From: Chinchilla lanigera
Taxonomy: Eukaryota; Chordata; Mammalia; Rodentia; Chinchillidae
DNA length: 64,000 nucleotides
Direction: 5' to 3'
Assembly: GCF_000276665.1 (NCBI RefSeq)
Contig: NW_004955477.1
Coordinates: 1,181,788 to 1,245,787, forward strand
Under the pieces are notes generated by a model, which was given only the letters and a program-made list of their open reading frames with translations, was not told the DNA's origin and made no database searches. A program made the position numbers and the translations under genes. Position 1 is the first letter of the stretch. Every line of letters begins with the position of its first letter. Below are positions 1 through 33,758 of the stretch, piece after piece.

Positions 1-127
1 AAGTCCCTCTCTGTCTGCCTTTCAGGGGAGAAGCTTTAGGTGGAGCAGGGCACTCAGACCTCAAGACGGTTTCTTTAAATTACTCAGCATATCAAGCGCC
101 ATTCTTTTTTTTTCTGCTAGCAAGCTC

Positions 128-336
128 ATTTTTTTAAGCAAGTAAGAAATAATAAAAATAAAAATAAAACAGAAACAATGCAGAATTTTTAAAAAACCAA
201 ATGATAGGAATTCAACAATGGTTGTTATATTGCATACTGTTGTTTTCAAAGTAGTTGTTCAGATTACCAGATATGAGTAAAATTGGTCCAAAAAATTAAG
301 CATTAACTGTTAGTAGTACAATTACATTAGCTATCT
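128..336 (-). mobile_element. LINE-1 3' end (5'-truncated, antisense)
   Basis: A T-rich start at 128-134 (reverse complement of an A tail) is followed by a block that recurs at 12355-12573, 14140-14420, 20340-20545 and 20540-20750. Shared words include GATAGGAATTCAACAATGG and TTGTTCAGATTACCAGATA. The 14-kb copy continues into L1 ORF2, which identifies this block as L1 3' UTR in reverse orientation. Confidence 0.75.
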
Positions 337-337
337 T

Positions 338-465
<128 letters not shown>

Positions 466-1054
466 CAGGCACCATTCTTTAGGATGCCTTTTTCTGAGCC
501 CTAGCGTTGAAAACCTTATCTTGTCAGCATTTCAGATGGGCAAGTTCACTTGAGATTCAGGCAGCCCGACGAAGAGACACAGAACTGTGGACTGGATTAG
601 ACACCTTTATCCGGCTGCTTAGCTATAGTCCATCTGCTTAGCAGCTCTTGTAGCCACTAGGCACTGTACATTCGCAGCAGTCCTCGGCTGCTTAGTCTTC
701 CATTTACCTAGCAGCCCTCAGCTGCTTAGTGTACATTTATGCCAAAATACACAAAGGTGGCTGTGTGCCAGGGTCAACATTGGCTACAGAAGTTATTTAC
801 TTTGAGGTATGAGAAGATGAGCCTGTTCTGGAGTCTGATAACACCGAACTATCTTCCAGATACCCTTTACCCCACAGCCTGAAGCAAAGTGCAGTACGCT
901 TCTGCCTTTCCCTGAAAAGCCCTCATTTAAATCTCAGCAAAACTTCTTTCGCAGACACTAATAGTGTAGTGGTGGCTGTTCCTAGAGTACCAGTTTCTTT
1001 GGTTTCATTATGTGTCATTCTGTTCAGCAATTAGGTCCTTAAGAAATCCATGAA

Positions 1055-1252
1055 ATGAGCCAGGAATAGTGGCACACACTGTACCCCAGGATTTAGGAAG
1101 ATGATGCAGGAGGATTACAAGTTTGAGGCCAGCCTGGGGAGATTTAGCAACTTAGTACCATCTTGTGTCAAATTAAAAAATAATTTTTTTGAAAAAGGGC
1201 TGGAGATGTAACTCAATACAGAGGCCCTAGGTTCAGTTCTCAGTAATACACA
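1055..1252 (+). mobile_element. B1-ID composite SINE
   Basis: A degenerate B1 half (AGTGGCACACACTG ... GTTTGAGGCCAGCCTGG) is joined by an A-rich linker to an ID half (GGGCTGGAGATGTAACTCA ... TCAGTTCTCAGTA). A (CA)n tract follows. Confidence 0.85.
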
Positions 1253-1262
1253 CGCACGCGCG

Positions 1263-1299
<37 letters not shown>
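1263..1299. repeat. (CA)n microsatellite
   Basis: A CA run at the tail of the B1-ID composite, preceded by a short CACGCACGCGCGCA stretch, a Z-DNA-prone alternating purine-pyrimidine tract. Confidence 0.95.
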
Positions 1300-1303
<4 letters not shown>

Positions 1304-1897
1304 AGGATCCTGTATGTTATGCTGAGTAACATTATCTAAAACTTACCTATAGTGTTTTAAAGGTAAACTCACTTTGAAATCCCAAAGCAAATATAATTCT
1401 GGAAATTATATATACTTTAGAAAGCTTTTTAACATTTAAAATTTTTTATTAAATATTTTTAATATATAGGAACGTGGAGGAACTAATATAACTGGCATGC
1501 ATATAAACACAACCCATTTTTGCTACAGATTTACTTTTAAACAAAGTAATAGTGACCAAAAAAACCCCCCATACTTCCGTCCTTTCCTCAGAGGTAACCA
1601 TAATCCTAGAGCTAATTTGTATAGTTCCACTTCGTATCGTTAAACCTTTACTGTACCCATATGCACCCATAAAAATAGACACACACTACACTATGTGGAA
1701 TGTTTTAAAAGAGGACGTAAGTACTGCCATTCTGAACACCTCCTTTTGCAAATTCCTTTTTTACTCAATATCTTCAAGATGTATCCGTATTGATACATGT
1801 AGCTTCCTGTTTACTATAAAATATTCTCTTGAATCAATATCTTATAGCTTATGCATTCCATTGTTGATAAATAACTGGATTTAAGATGTTTTACCTT

Positions 1898-1987
1898 GGG
1901 GCTGGGGATATAGCTCAGTGGCACAGGCACCTGCCTGGCAAGCACAAGGTCCTGAGTTCAATTCCCAGTACCAAAAAAAAAGAAAAG
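1898..1987 (+). mobile_element. ID SINE with target duplication
   Basis: GGGCTGGGGATATAGCTCAG ... TTCAATTCCCAGTACC followed by an A tail is a full tRNA-like ID element. The 10-bp direct repeat GATGTTTTAC flanks it at 1885-1894 and 1988-1997. Confidence 0.95.
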
Positions 1988-2049
1988 GATGTTTTACTTT
2001 TGCATGTATCAATTTGTGCATATGAACTAAAGTAGAATTTGCTAGGCCT

Positions 2050-2378
2050 TATTAGTCTGTTTTGTACTTCTGTAACAGAAGTCCATAGACTGGGTGATTT
2101 ATAAAGAACAGAAATTTATTTCTCATAGTTTTGGAGGCTAGGAATTCCCAAGCCAAGGCACCAGCATTTTCTGTTGTCTGATGAGGGCTTTCTTGCTGAA
2201 GACCTCTAGGTCCTCACATGACAAAATGCAGAAGGGCAGTGAACTGAATGCTGTATGGAGTCTCTTTTACAACAGGCTGGGCCTCATCACCTTAAACGGC
2301 CCTGCTGCTTAATACCCTCACATTAGCCATGAAGCTTCAACATCTGAATTTTGGAGGGGACACATTCCAACCATAACA
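2050..2378 (-). mobile_element. Solo LTR, MaLR type (MST/MLT1-like), antisense
   Basis: It runs from TATTAGTCTGTTTTG through GGTGATTTATAAAGAACAGA to GGACACATTCCAACCATAACA. These are the reverse complement of the ends and interior of old mammalian MaLR LTRs. No internal region is attached. Confidence 0.8.
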
Positions 2379-3617
2379 TACATCTTTACCTCACTGTCAC
2401 TAAATTGTCCAAAGTGATTACACCATATTTACACTCTCAATATTTCTTCTCCTCACACCTCCCCTCACCTTTAAGATTCTAGTAGGTAAAGCTGGTGTGC
2501 AGAAGGAGAGAGAAGGAAATTATTAGAGCTGGAAAGAGTGGGAGGAAAGCAGGGCAGAGCCAGGTCCTGATAGTCAAGGACGAGAACATTGGCAGGAGGA
2601 AGACATGCTCCACTGGCTGCAATCTGCTGAGGGTAAATAAGTGGAAGCCTGGAAAACACAGATACGCTGGTGACCTGACTGATGAGAGGTCATGCTTAGT
2701 GGTAGGCACAGGGGAGGGCTGTCTTAGAATAGGTTAAGGAGTGAACAAGGATGGTGGCATAAAGACAGCAAGCAAGGCCACACTTTGGTGATATTTGGCT
2801 GTGTAAGGGAAGAGAAAGGGTGGTAGCTACTGGTGGAAGCAAGATCAACAAGGTTAACAGTAGAAATTATGGCAGATTTCTTTTGATGAGAAATTTGAGG
2901 GAGAATGGGGAAGACATGAGAAGACAAAAGTGACAGCTAAGAATGCTGAGTAGTCAAGAGGGATGGGACCCAGAGAAGAGATGGAGGAGTGGCCTTTCTT
3001 AAGTGAGGGGCACAGTTTCCATTGTAAGAAGAAAAATGTGGGTATAGATGCAGAATGATTTATGAGTTGGTGGTGAGCATTGAGTTCATTCCCATTGCTG
3101 CCGTTTATTATCTGACAGAAGGAAAGGTCATTAACTGGCAGTGAAGGGTGGACCTTTTGAGGGAGTGTAGAGGTTAAAGTAGTCATTGCAGAGCACCAGA
3201 AAGGGACTGAGGACAGAAACTCAAAGGCAGACAGTCTTGAGCACCACACTGATGTTGGTGCCGTGAATTTATGATTGTATGAGGCTGTTTCTGTTTGAAG
3301 TCAACAGTGGTTATGTATGGTGCTAAACTTAGGGAAGCTGTATGATAATACACAGAACTCTGTGTTATGTTTGTAACTTCTATAAGGCTAGCATCTCAAC
3401 ATAAGTTTAAAAAGGGAGAAAAAATAAGAGTACGAATATTTAGAGTATGTTAAAGAAAAGTGTTTGCAGAAATCAACCATGGGACCTACAGTGGGTAGTA
3501 AGGGAAATAGAAGCAGGAAAGGCTGTTAAAGAGAAAGAAAGTAGATGCATGGAAAGGGCTAGAAAAGCTAGTGACATTCTAGAACAAGTGCAGTGGTGTA
3601 GTGTAGTGGCCATGCTG

Positions 3618-4016
3618 GAGGGACGGGAAGCTATAATCTGAAATAGAGACCTCAGGAGATGGTACTAAAAGACAACTTGCAATAGATGACCAGTAACAAA
3701 GGGTGACAGCGGAGAAAGTCACCGATAGGAGAAGAGTTCATGGCCAGAGTATTGTATGACTTAGGTTCCTGGACTCTGGACTGTGCTAAACTTGTGGTAA
3801 GTGTTGGGTGGTGAGGGTACTTATGAACTAAACGCAGTAAACAATGGAAATTGTCCAGCAGAGCAGAAGTACCAGGATGAAGGTTGAGAAGGGACACTAT
3901 TGGTAGCTGTCCTGAGGGACAGAAAGCTATGATCTGAAATAGAGACCTCAGGAGACAGTACTAAGAGACACCTTGGAACAGATGACCAGTAACAATGGGT
4001 GGCAGTGGAGCAAGTC
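3618..4016. repeat. Direct duplication of a 103-bp unit, 296 bp apart
   Basis: 3618-3720 and 3914-4016 align without gaps with 13 differences (about 87 percent identity). Both contain ATCTGAAATAGAGACCTCAG. The 193 bp between them is not repeated. No known element was recognised. Confidence 0.9.
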
Positions 4017-6811
4017 AAGGGAAATTGTCTCCATTCTTACTCCTTCCTCACCTCACTTCCTCCCATAAGTAAGTGGAGTAAAATGGTCTTGAAGCTTCAC
4101 TGAGGAGTAGAGAGTTAAGGGACCCTACCTGCTCCCCGCTAGAATGGTAGACTGTAAGAGAAGGAAGTTTCCACTTGAAAGAGCTTCAAAGGAAGTACAG
4201 ACTCCAGGAATGCAAAATTGAACTTAATTTGGGAAAGAGAAAAGAATGTACTCCCAAGTTCAGGGGGAAGCAGCTTTTTTTCATGCGCTGATGACTGGCT
4301 TCTAAATTAACAATTGGCAGATAATATGCACAGATGCACTTCTAGATCTGTCTTACAGAAGATGTGTTACCAACAATATGTTGTTTCTCCCCTTGCAGAG
4401 GGGAAATCCTCAAATAGGATCTTTTTCCAGATGATATTGGAAAGCCAAAAACAAAACCAAAGCCCAGTGCCAACAGCACAAGTTTATACATTCGTCAAAT
4501 AATGGAGAAGCAGGAACCTTGCTTGGAAATCAGCTTCTGAACTCATTTAAGGGCAGAGAGGTTGGGTATATCCAGTAGCACAAATGAAGGGAGGGGATAG
4601 GTCAACAAGGGAGAGAAATAGTTGTGTCTCTTCCTGGAATTGGCAGAGATTTAATCTGAATGTGGGTGTCACTTCTTTTTCTTCCTTTTATAGTCTGGTG
4701 TTTCTAGTGTTGACAGTTGGTGGATATATCGTTTGGTATGAAAATTAGATTAAGTTGAAATTAGAGGTCATCAGGCAATTACTGTGGCATCTACCTTAGA
4801 GCTAGCTACTTTTGCTAGCCTACCTGAAGAGAAAATTCTGAGGTACAAAGCATCCTGTTCTTTTCAAAGATAAAGGAGATTAGGACAGGGTACACAATGA
4901 ACTAGGCAATAAACTGTGTCAAAGGGGAGGCAGGGTGTGGCACAATGGGGAGAGAACTAGCCACGAAATTTAGGCTGAGTGCTATTGTGTTATATGGATC
5001 AGCTTCCTGTGAAATTTTGTATGGGCTGTACTTTGACAGTGAGCACAGCTTCTTTGATATGTCTTGTTGGCCTTCCATGTATTGTGAAACTATCTACACT
5101 TGAAGCACTTGAAGAGTCTATGCAACAATATTTCACTGTGTTGGAGCATAGTGAATGGGGTGATTTTTGAGTTAATAGTATCCCTTAGTTATTGTGGGCT
5201 GATCAGGTCTGCGATCTCCTGAATGAGTGTACGGTGAAGGCTAAATAAAAAAAGGCAAGTGCAATGATTTCAGGTCTCCAGGAGGATCAAAGCCCTCTCA
5301 CAGAATTTGAGATTCTCTGGGGGCTGAGACCAAGATCTTCCCTGGGTGACCTGTATTTATTTGGTTGTCAGAAGGGAAGGAAGTACTCAGGAAGGGTGAG
5401 ATTACTCAAGTGCTTCTTCAAGTAAGGTATTAAATCCTTAACAGGGATGAAGTTAATCCACCCAGGAGTGAGATGCCTGAGGGTATGGTCTTCACCTAGT
5501 TGAGATGGATCCGGGTGTCATTGACTGTGTTCTTGTCTTATCTTTTGAGGCTTTCTGGCGTCATCTGCCATTACAGGTTTTTGTAGGCATTAGTGACTCA
5601 GAGATTCACTTAAGTGCATCACCCACTTGCAGACAAGTGGCCTAGGCTTTGGACAGTTTCACAAGTGAACATAAAATCCAAGTGGTTAATTTAAGTCTTG
5701 CCTGGGGCTGCTTCATAGTGGTCTCCATCAGGTGGTGACATTGGCTATACCTGACAAGTTTACCAAAAGATGTACCAGAGCAATCCGTAGTCAGGGGTTT
5801 GCATTTTTGTGCCATGAGTGAAGGGTATACAGCAATCGTAAAGTTTATAGGCTTCTTCTCAAAAGGTTTTTAAAATGCATAAAAGGTATGGATTATAAAG
5901 GAAATAAATGATAATAAAACCATTATAAAATAGTTTTGAATTTCATGTAGTAGTATGTACTTCTTAAATAAGATCAGACAGCAGTTCTAATAGCTGCTTT
6001 GAACTGGTGATGAGCGCAAGCAACATCAAGACATTTATACTCTATCGAGTATAAAAATAGCTATAACTTCTTTTGGTGGCAGAGTCACAGATACTTTTTA
6101 TACTATTAAAATTTGTTGTCCACATACATTATTGAAAGAAACGCTGCATTTCAGTTAGAAGTTAGTGACATAAAGATGTAATTCAACACCCATTGAAGTT
6201 CATGGACTTTATTGTTCTGTCCACAGGGGTCTAACAGGCTTCAGGTTTGATCTTCAACACTTGCAAGTGCAACAGAACGCTGGTCAGTTGAGTACAAAAC
6301 AGATCAGACTCAAACTCCAAAAAGTATCTGGCAAGGCATAGATAACCATTATTCCATTCAAGTAGCAATTGCTGTTCTATACAAAAAAATGTGATGATGT
6401 GGTACAATGGCTTATAACTGTGGAAAATCATTTTGATGGAGTGGCCACCAAAACGGAAATGGCTGCGGTCAACACAGAATGGGAAGGGACATTAGAAAAT
6501 CAATGTCGAAATCTTGGCTATGCAGTTCAAGGCAAGAAAAGGACAACTATCCTTTATTAAAGACTATCATATTACAAGGAAAGTTTTTTCCTGCCAAAAA
6601 AGAGAGGTACTGTCACTTCATGCTTTAGCTAAAAATGGATTTCATTCACTTAGCATATGCTGTTTTATGATGAACATCTTCAATAATCTCGCCCTATACT
6701 ATACACATTTTATTTTTAAAGTAAATTTGACTCCGTTGTCTTGTCTGTGAATCTAAAATAATTGCTATGTGTTGACTAGTCATATACTTCTGCCAGTACT
6801 AATATTGAAGC

Positions 6812-6980
6812 TAAGGGGCCCTTACCAGGCTTGTAATCCTGGCGATTCTGGAGGCCAAAATAAGAGAATTGCAAGTTCAAGGCCAGCCTGAACAATTTAG
6901 CAGGACCTTGTCTTAAAAAATAAAAAAGGATTGGGATGTAGCTCAGTATGAAGTCCATGAGATTAATCCCCAGTACCACC
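6812..6980 (+). mobile_element. B1-ID composite SINE
   Basis: The B1 half (CTTGTAATCCTGGCGATTCT ... TTCAAGGCCAGCCTG) and ID half (GATTGGGATGTAGCTCAGTA ... ATCCCCAGTACCA) are joined by AAAAAATAAAAAA. A GA-rich simple repeat follows at 6980-7075. Confidence 0.85.
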
Positions 6981-7185
6981 AGAGAGAGAAAGAGTGATAG
7001 AGAGAGAGGCAGACACAGACAGAGATATGGGGGGAGAGAGAAGAGAAGGGGAGGGAAGGGAAGAATGGGGGAGACACTAAAGAGTTCACTATTGTGTCAG
7101 CAGGAAAAACCGTTACTATAAGACCTACTGGCTTCTGAAGTTTCTCTCATGTCTCTTGTCTACTGTCTCCGTCTCTCTCTTCCTG

Positions 7186-7331
7186 AGACAGGGTCTTGCT
7201 GTGTAGTTCAGGTTGGCCTTGAACTCACTATATATCCCAGACTGGCCTCAAACTCGCGGCAATCCTCCTGCTCCTCCTGCCTCAGCCTCCCAGGTGCTAG
7301 GATTACAGGCGTGCACCACCACAGCCAGCTC
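7186..7331 (-). mobile_element. B1 SINE
   Basis: GAGACAGGGTCTTGCTGTGT ... GCTAGGATTACAGGCGTGCA is a full-length B1 in reverse orientation. Confidence 0.95.
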
Positions 7332-7849
7332 AGGTTTATTTCTTCTGAAGAGCAGCTTTCTTATTAGAGATCAGTTTAGGTACAAAGGTCCTACATTTAA
7401 TAAGAGACAAAATAATTCTTTAGTGGGTTTAGTGAAGTAAATAATCTCCTCTAAAAATAAGGCATGTCAAAATCTTGGCTTGTATTGAAGTTTTTGAAAC
7501 AGATAGGCATTTTGTGGAGATTAGTTGGGTCATTTTTTCATTCATTACAGTCTCTACTTGTGTTGAGGACCAGGGTCCATCCAAGGCTTTACCAGCAGCG
7601 CTGAACACAGCTGCTCCCACACTTCTCCTTTCATCCCTTCTCTCCATTCTTCTTTCTTCATACTACCTGCTGCCATTTTCTGTCCTACTACTTAGCACCA
7701 TCCTATCTTGAATCCCTTTGCACTGCTCCTTTACCTATTTTTTTTTTTACATCTTCCTGTCTGTCTCTTATAGCTCATGCTTCTGTCTTCCTTTTATGAG
7801 TCCTAAATTTCCCAGTCCCCATTTTGTTGGTTTTACAGGGTTGTTTGTT

Positions 7850-7983
7850 TGAGACACAGGTTCACTTTGTACTCTAGGGCAGCCTGAACTCTCTATGTCG
7901 CCCAGGCTGGCCTTGAACTCATGATCCTTTAGCCTCACCTCGAGTGCTGGAATTACAGGAATGTGTCATTGCTCCCAACTCCG
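7850..7983 (-). mobile_element. B1 SINE, diverged
   Basis: GAGACACAGGTTCACTTTGT ... GCTGGAATTACAGGAATGTG matches reverse B1 with many changes. Confidence 0.9.
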
Positions 7984-8087
7984 GCTGTGTCTTTTAATGA
8001 GAAAAAAAAGACTTTGTGAAACTTTGCCCTAAATTCTCTGTCACCTATTTCTGAAAACAGTAAAAGAAAAATTTAACAAGAAAAATG

Positions 8088-8185
8088 GACGCCTGTCTGG
8101 CAAGCGCAAGGTCGTGAGTTTGGTTCCCGGTACCGGAGAAAAACAAAAAAACAAAAAAACAAAAAAAAACAAAAAAACAAAAAAA
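8088..8185 (+). mobile_element. ID SINE, 5'-truncated, with A-rich tail
   Basis: It starts inside the element at GCCTGTCTGGCAAGCGCAAG, continues to GTTCCCGGTACCGG, and ends in an (AAAAAAAC)n-type tail to about 8185. Confidence 0.88.
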
Positions 8186-8916
8186 GAAAAATGGAAACAC
8201 AAGATGATCAAAATATGTGGTGAATCTTCAAATTTTAAAAATTTATCACAGGAAAAGACACATTACCATTAATCAACTTAAAAATATTCCCCCTTGCTTC
8301 AAACACACTTTGTGAAACAGTTCTAGAAGTCCTTGTTTATGAGTGTCTTTAGAAGGTATGATCAAAAATACAGTGAATGTTGCTGTCCAAGGAAAAGACA
8401 GGCTTGTAACAGTATTACAGAGTGTCTTCTTCACCAGATCTGGCACTGTGAGACTTCTGACTCTTCCCCAAAGTCAAAATGACTATGAAAAGTAAATATT
8501 TTGAACCAATTTAGGACATACAGGCAGGCACAACAGTAAAACTACAGACACAAAAGAGGACTCTAGAACTGCTTCAGAAAGTGGCAGGAACTATGGGATA
8601 GCACTGTTCAAAGTAAAGGGGAGTATTTGAGGGAATCAAAGGCAACGTGTCTTTTACTATAATAAGATTTTAATTGTTTTTTTAACATTTTTCAATCACA
8701 TGTGGCAGTTACAGTAAAATGTTATTTTAACATTTGTAACATTTGCAAAGTTCTTACTGTACAGTAGATACTATGCTAAACCCTTTATATGGATGGTTTT
8801 ACAACTCCTCACAAAACTGCAAAAAGATTGTCTGCATTTTACAAGTAAGGAAGCTGACATTCTGAGATGTTTTAACTGAGAAGTTAAAAATAACTTGGCC
8901 TTCTCCAAAACCAAAA

Positions 8917-8998
8917 AAGGAGGGAGAGAGGGAGGGAGGAAGAAAGGGAGAGAAGGAGGAAAGGAGACAGGGAGAGGAGGAAGGGAAGGGAGAGAAAT
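8917..8998. repeat. Purine tract (GGA/GGAA)n
   Basis: About 80 bp consists only of A and G on the + strand, an H-DNA-prone mirror-like tract. Confidence 0.92.
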
Positions 8999-9049
8999 CA
9001 TTTGCCCAAGATCACATAGCTACTAAATTTGATACTAGTTGTTTTAGGT

Positions 9050-9202
9050 TTTTTTGTTTTTGTTTTTGTTTTTGAAACAGGGTCTCACCATGTAGTTCAG
9101 GCTGGCTTGAACTCATTATGTAGCCTAGGCTGGCCTTGAACTTGGCAATGATCCTCTTGCTTCCCAAGTGCTGGGATTATAGGTGTGTATCACCACACCA
9201 GT
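9050..9202 (-). mobile_element. B1 SINE
   Basis: (TTTTTG)n is followed by GAAACAGGGTCTCACCATGT ... GCTGGGATTATAGGTGTGTA, a reverse B1. Confidence 0.94.
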
Positions 9203-9753
9203 GTTCTTTAAGACTCCAGAGTCTATATCTTTGACACTCACACTGCACTGTATCTTACTAGCAGATTCTTTAAAAATAAAACTATCCTGAAAACACAAAA
9301 GCACAGCTTCCAGGACCACTGAGTAGGATGGTATCTCTGTTCCCCATAGGTGCTCTCCTGACAAAATGCTCTTGAGAGTGGACAATGGTAGACATTTGTG
9401 GTGGGTGATGTATTCCAGTTTCTCTATCCAAGAAGTAAGTGAAATGAGAAATATAGTTTGAGAATGAATTCCATCTAAAAATTTCTGTTTCCTTGATTGG
9501 TAAGATAATTGAGGAATTTGTCTTTTTTCGAACAGCTCATTGTTGGATAAAGGTGATATCATATAGTAAACGCATTCATGTTTGTGTTCAAAAGACAATG
9601 AATTAAAAAATGTAGTAAACTAAGCTCGCTTTTTTTGGTAATATGTAATAAAAGAATGGGTTATGAAGTTACTCCCAAAGAAACTGACGTTCAAATGCCT
9701 TTCTTACTTTTGTATACTGTGTGTTCTCTTTCCATCTGGGGCTGCTGCTAAAG

Positions 9754-30587
<20,834 letters not shown>

Positions 30588-31575
30588 CATCTGTAAGATC
30601 GGGCCCCTCTCTGGTGTCACCTGTGTTAAACTGTTGTGCCTTGTTGGAGGAGTAAGTCTCCTTAGCACTGCAGGGTTTTATTGAGGCCCCTTAGTCGTGA
30701 TCCTCTGGCTTTGCCCCTTCTCTTTCCTCTTTCCAGTCTGCTAGGTTAGGCACAGGAAATCATTTCTAAAATTTGGGAGACGTGCACCCCTATTTTCTCC
30801 AAAACTGTTTTTAAACTTCTGTACATATTTATGTTATCATCTGGTTTCAGAATATATGGAAGTTTCACTCCATCAACATTTGGAAAAATGAAGATGTTTG
30901 AAGTATTACTTATAGAAGTACTTCTTTTATACTCTTTCTAAGTCTTTATATTGTGGTACCAATCAGAGCAACGCTTGTTAAAATAGTCGGTTTTTATTAA
31001 ATACTTTATAGATTCAACTGTAAGTTGCTAAATGAGGTAGAAACTGGTAAAAATTTATTTGGAAAATCTAAAACTTCAGTTGTGAATATCAGAATGGATG
31101 GAAAATAAGAGTATAATTTTGTAGTTCATATAATTGAAAAAAAATTATTTTAACCAAGTAAAATAATACAGTTTGTTTCTATAATTGACCTGTAAAAGAT
31201 TTAGTTTCATGAAGATTTCAACAGGTCATTTTAAAAACATGTTCAACTATAAAGTTGGAATAATTTGGTTTACTAGCCATTAAGTGTTCAATATTGTAAT
31301 ATTGTGCCATACTACTTTTCACTAGCAAAATTTTTCTCTATATTTCCATTAACTACTATTCCCTCTAACTTCATTCCTGAGCTTCATCCTAAATAGTAAT
31401 AATTTCAGAAACTGGATTTTATTTCAGTGATCCTCAAGAGAGAGATCTTGCCCCCATAAAGAAGTGTGTCAAAGTCTTGAGGAATGAGGAATACAAGGGC
31501 AGTGTAGAGTTTGCAAAAGTATATTCAATATTAAAATAATTTTATATTTGAAATGACAAATATAAATCTATTGTT

Positions 31576-31675
31576 TTTCTTTTTTTTTTTTTTTCTTTCC
31601 GGTACTGGGAACCGAACTCACTACCTTGCACTTGCTAGGCAGGCGCTATGCTGCTGAGCTAAATCTCCAGCTAAA
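31576..31675 (-). mobile_element. ID SINE in the 3' UTR region
   Basis: Poly(T), then CCGGTACTGGGAACCGAACTC ... GCTGAGCTAAATCTCCAGC, reverse ID. Confidence 0.93.
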
Positions 31676-32479
31676 TCTATTGTATTGTAATACAAAAGAT
31701 AAATAGGCATAGCCAAACAAATACATAGTAGTGATGTCATTTCTTCAGTATTAGGGTTTCTCAGGAGAAAAAAAAAAACTCCTCCTAGTACAGAGCCTGA
31801 ATCCTCAAATGAGAGAGGTGGACAGTAAACAAGAGACAGTTTTCTGCAAATGGGTGAGTTTGACATGAAAAAGTTCCAAGGATCATGTGCTTGCAGAAAA
31901 TCATCACTACTATTAAATAGGAAGCATTTTAGCACTTTAATGAAATGATATTTATTAAGAAAACCTGCCATTTTCAGAGTAATTTTGATTTGTACATTCA
32001 TGCTTATTAAATTGGCTTAATTTCTACAATACAAATCCTAGGTAAATATTCAAAGTTTTGGAATACAGTTGAGATAGGAATTACAATAAAATATTAGAAA
32101 GAAATAAGGACAAATTTAGACCTTGGACCCAAAGAGATACAATCTACTTGATTTTCAAAATAGGAAGACGATGAGAACCCCTCATTCAGTCTTTCAGAAC
32201 CAAAAGCAGAGTAATATGCCTTGAAAAAATAAGGAATCGATAATGTACCTTAAGGGGGGCGCTCAGACCTCCTTAGTTTCTGTGATTATGTGAAAGAGGT
32301 GGACTTCATGGATTATGAAGTAGGAATCACCCTTAGTAAACAGAATACCCAGTTCTTCCGTGATAAACCTCATGTTCAAGTTTACAATAGAGAGCCTCCC
32401 ATGTACATCTGGACCTTGAATGTATATTTAATATAGATAGATTTCTAATTGTACCTGTATATTTTGTGCATGTTTACAA

Positions 32480-32672
32480 AAGAGTCATAATTAATGATTA
32501 TATTCCTGTAATCCCAGCATTTTAAGAGGCTGAGGTGGGAAGCACAAGTTCAAACTCAGCCTGGGCAATTTAGTGAATTAGCAAGAAGACCCTGTCTTAA
32601 AATAAAAAATAAAAAGGGCTGGGGAGGTAGCTCAGTCAAAGGGCCTAGGTTCAATCCCCAGTGCTAAAAAAA
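32480..32672 (+). mobile_element. B1-ID composite SINE
   Basis: B1 half (CCTGTAATCCCAGCATTTTA ... AGACCCTGTCTTAAAA), A-rich linker, and ID half (GGGCTGGGGAGGTAGCTCAG ... CAATCCCCAGTGC). Confidence 0.9.
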
Positions 32673-33605
32673 ATTTTTAATTATACATTATAGCTAATAT
32701 ATGCACCTGGCTTCTTCTGATAGTGAGTCTTCATGTTAATGTCAGAGAAAGGTTTCCTGTAGTTCTTCTATTGTAGCTTTTCTAATCACCATGAGTTTGG
32801 GTTTTTAAAACTTTCAATCTTGAGTTTGTGTGTTATGCAGCGCTACCCATTCTTCTCCTGAAGCCTATTGTTATAGTTTATTAATTTGAGGATTTGGCTG
32901 TCATGGGGCTCAGAGGATAGAGAATTGTTTTTATTCAGATTTGTATGGGCAGAGCTGCTTTCAACCAACTGCCAAGTTAGTATTGTTAGAGTTTTCATAT
33001 TACAACATAAAATCATGTTAGTGTCAATGACTTCAGAATCATGAAAGACCTTTGAGATCTATCCAGCCCATTCCCTCATTTTGACAATAAGTAAAGGTTC
33101 ATAGTATAGGTTATTTTCTGAAGATCCTCTACCTAGGGTCAAAGACAAGAGTTCAAATGTACTGGCCCTCAATTCAGTGTTCTTCCTATCATTAGATATT
33201 GCTCCTCTCCAACAGATTTGGAGTTTGTCCTTGGTCAGTGCTGATTATTTCTATGAGTTTTAACTGGTAAAGAATGAACATTTCAGAAATGTTATGATTA
33301 ATGAGTGTCATCACTTACATATATTAATCATTAGCCACAGGCACTATATTGGCATTTGTCAAGCTCTCTTAGCTGTGTCTGAGATATCAAATGAAAAGAT
33401 TATTGTATGTGATCATTTGGCTTCATTGTTGTGCTGTATAATCAGTTATATTCCTGCTGGTCTATTTTTGCTGATCTTTCATAAGGTGAAAGTTGTGTTT
33501 TAATAGTATATATCAGATTATATTCATTTTTATGAAATCATTATTCAATAGAGAATAAAAACATAAAGCACTAAATTAACTGGTGATTTTTGCTACTCTA
33601 ATAAA

Positions 33606-33758
33606 GCAAAATTGGGCATGATGGCGCACACCTGTAATCCTAGCACTTGGGAGACTGAGGCAGGAGGATCACTACAAGTTTGAGGCCAGCCTGAGCTACA
33701 TAGTGAACTCAAGGCCAGCCTAAACTACACAGCAAGACCCTGTCTCAAAAAAAAAACA
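33606..33758 (+). mobile_element. B1 SINE
   Basis: AAAATTGGGCATGATGGCGC ... AAGACCCTGTCTCAAAAAA, sense B1, little diverged. Confidence 0.96.

Larger units (their letters stand above)
30588..33605 (+). other. ACADSB: ACADSB 3' UTR (3' end uncertain)
   Basis: AT-rich non-coding sequence follows the stop. Possible poly(A) signals are ATTAAA at 30996-31001 and AATAAA at 32085-32090, 33554-33559 and 33600-33605. The human transcript has a long 3' UTR of several kilobases, which favours a distal site, but nothing in the sequence alone decides which signal is used. The region carries an ID element (about 31576-31675, minus) and a B1-ID composite (about 32480-32672, plus). If the distal site is used, these SINEs are in the mRNA. 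Confidence 0.5.

Noticed and set aside
1898..1975. Possible tRNA gene
   Set aside because: The A/B-box-like sequence belongs to an ID SINE with an A tail and target duplication, and there is no cloverleaf acceptor stem.
6231..6560. Possible pseudogene in intron 1
   Set aside because: Short frames in both directions, no recognisable protein and no repeat signature; left as unassigned unique DNA.
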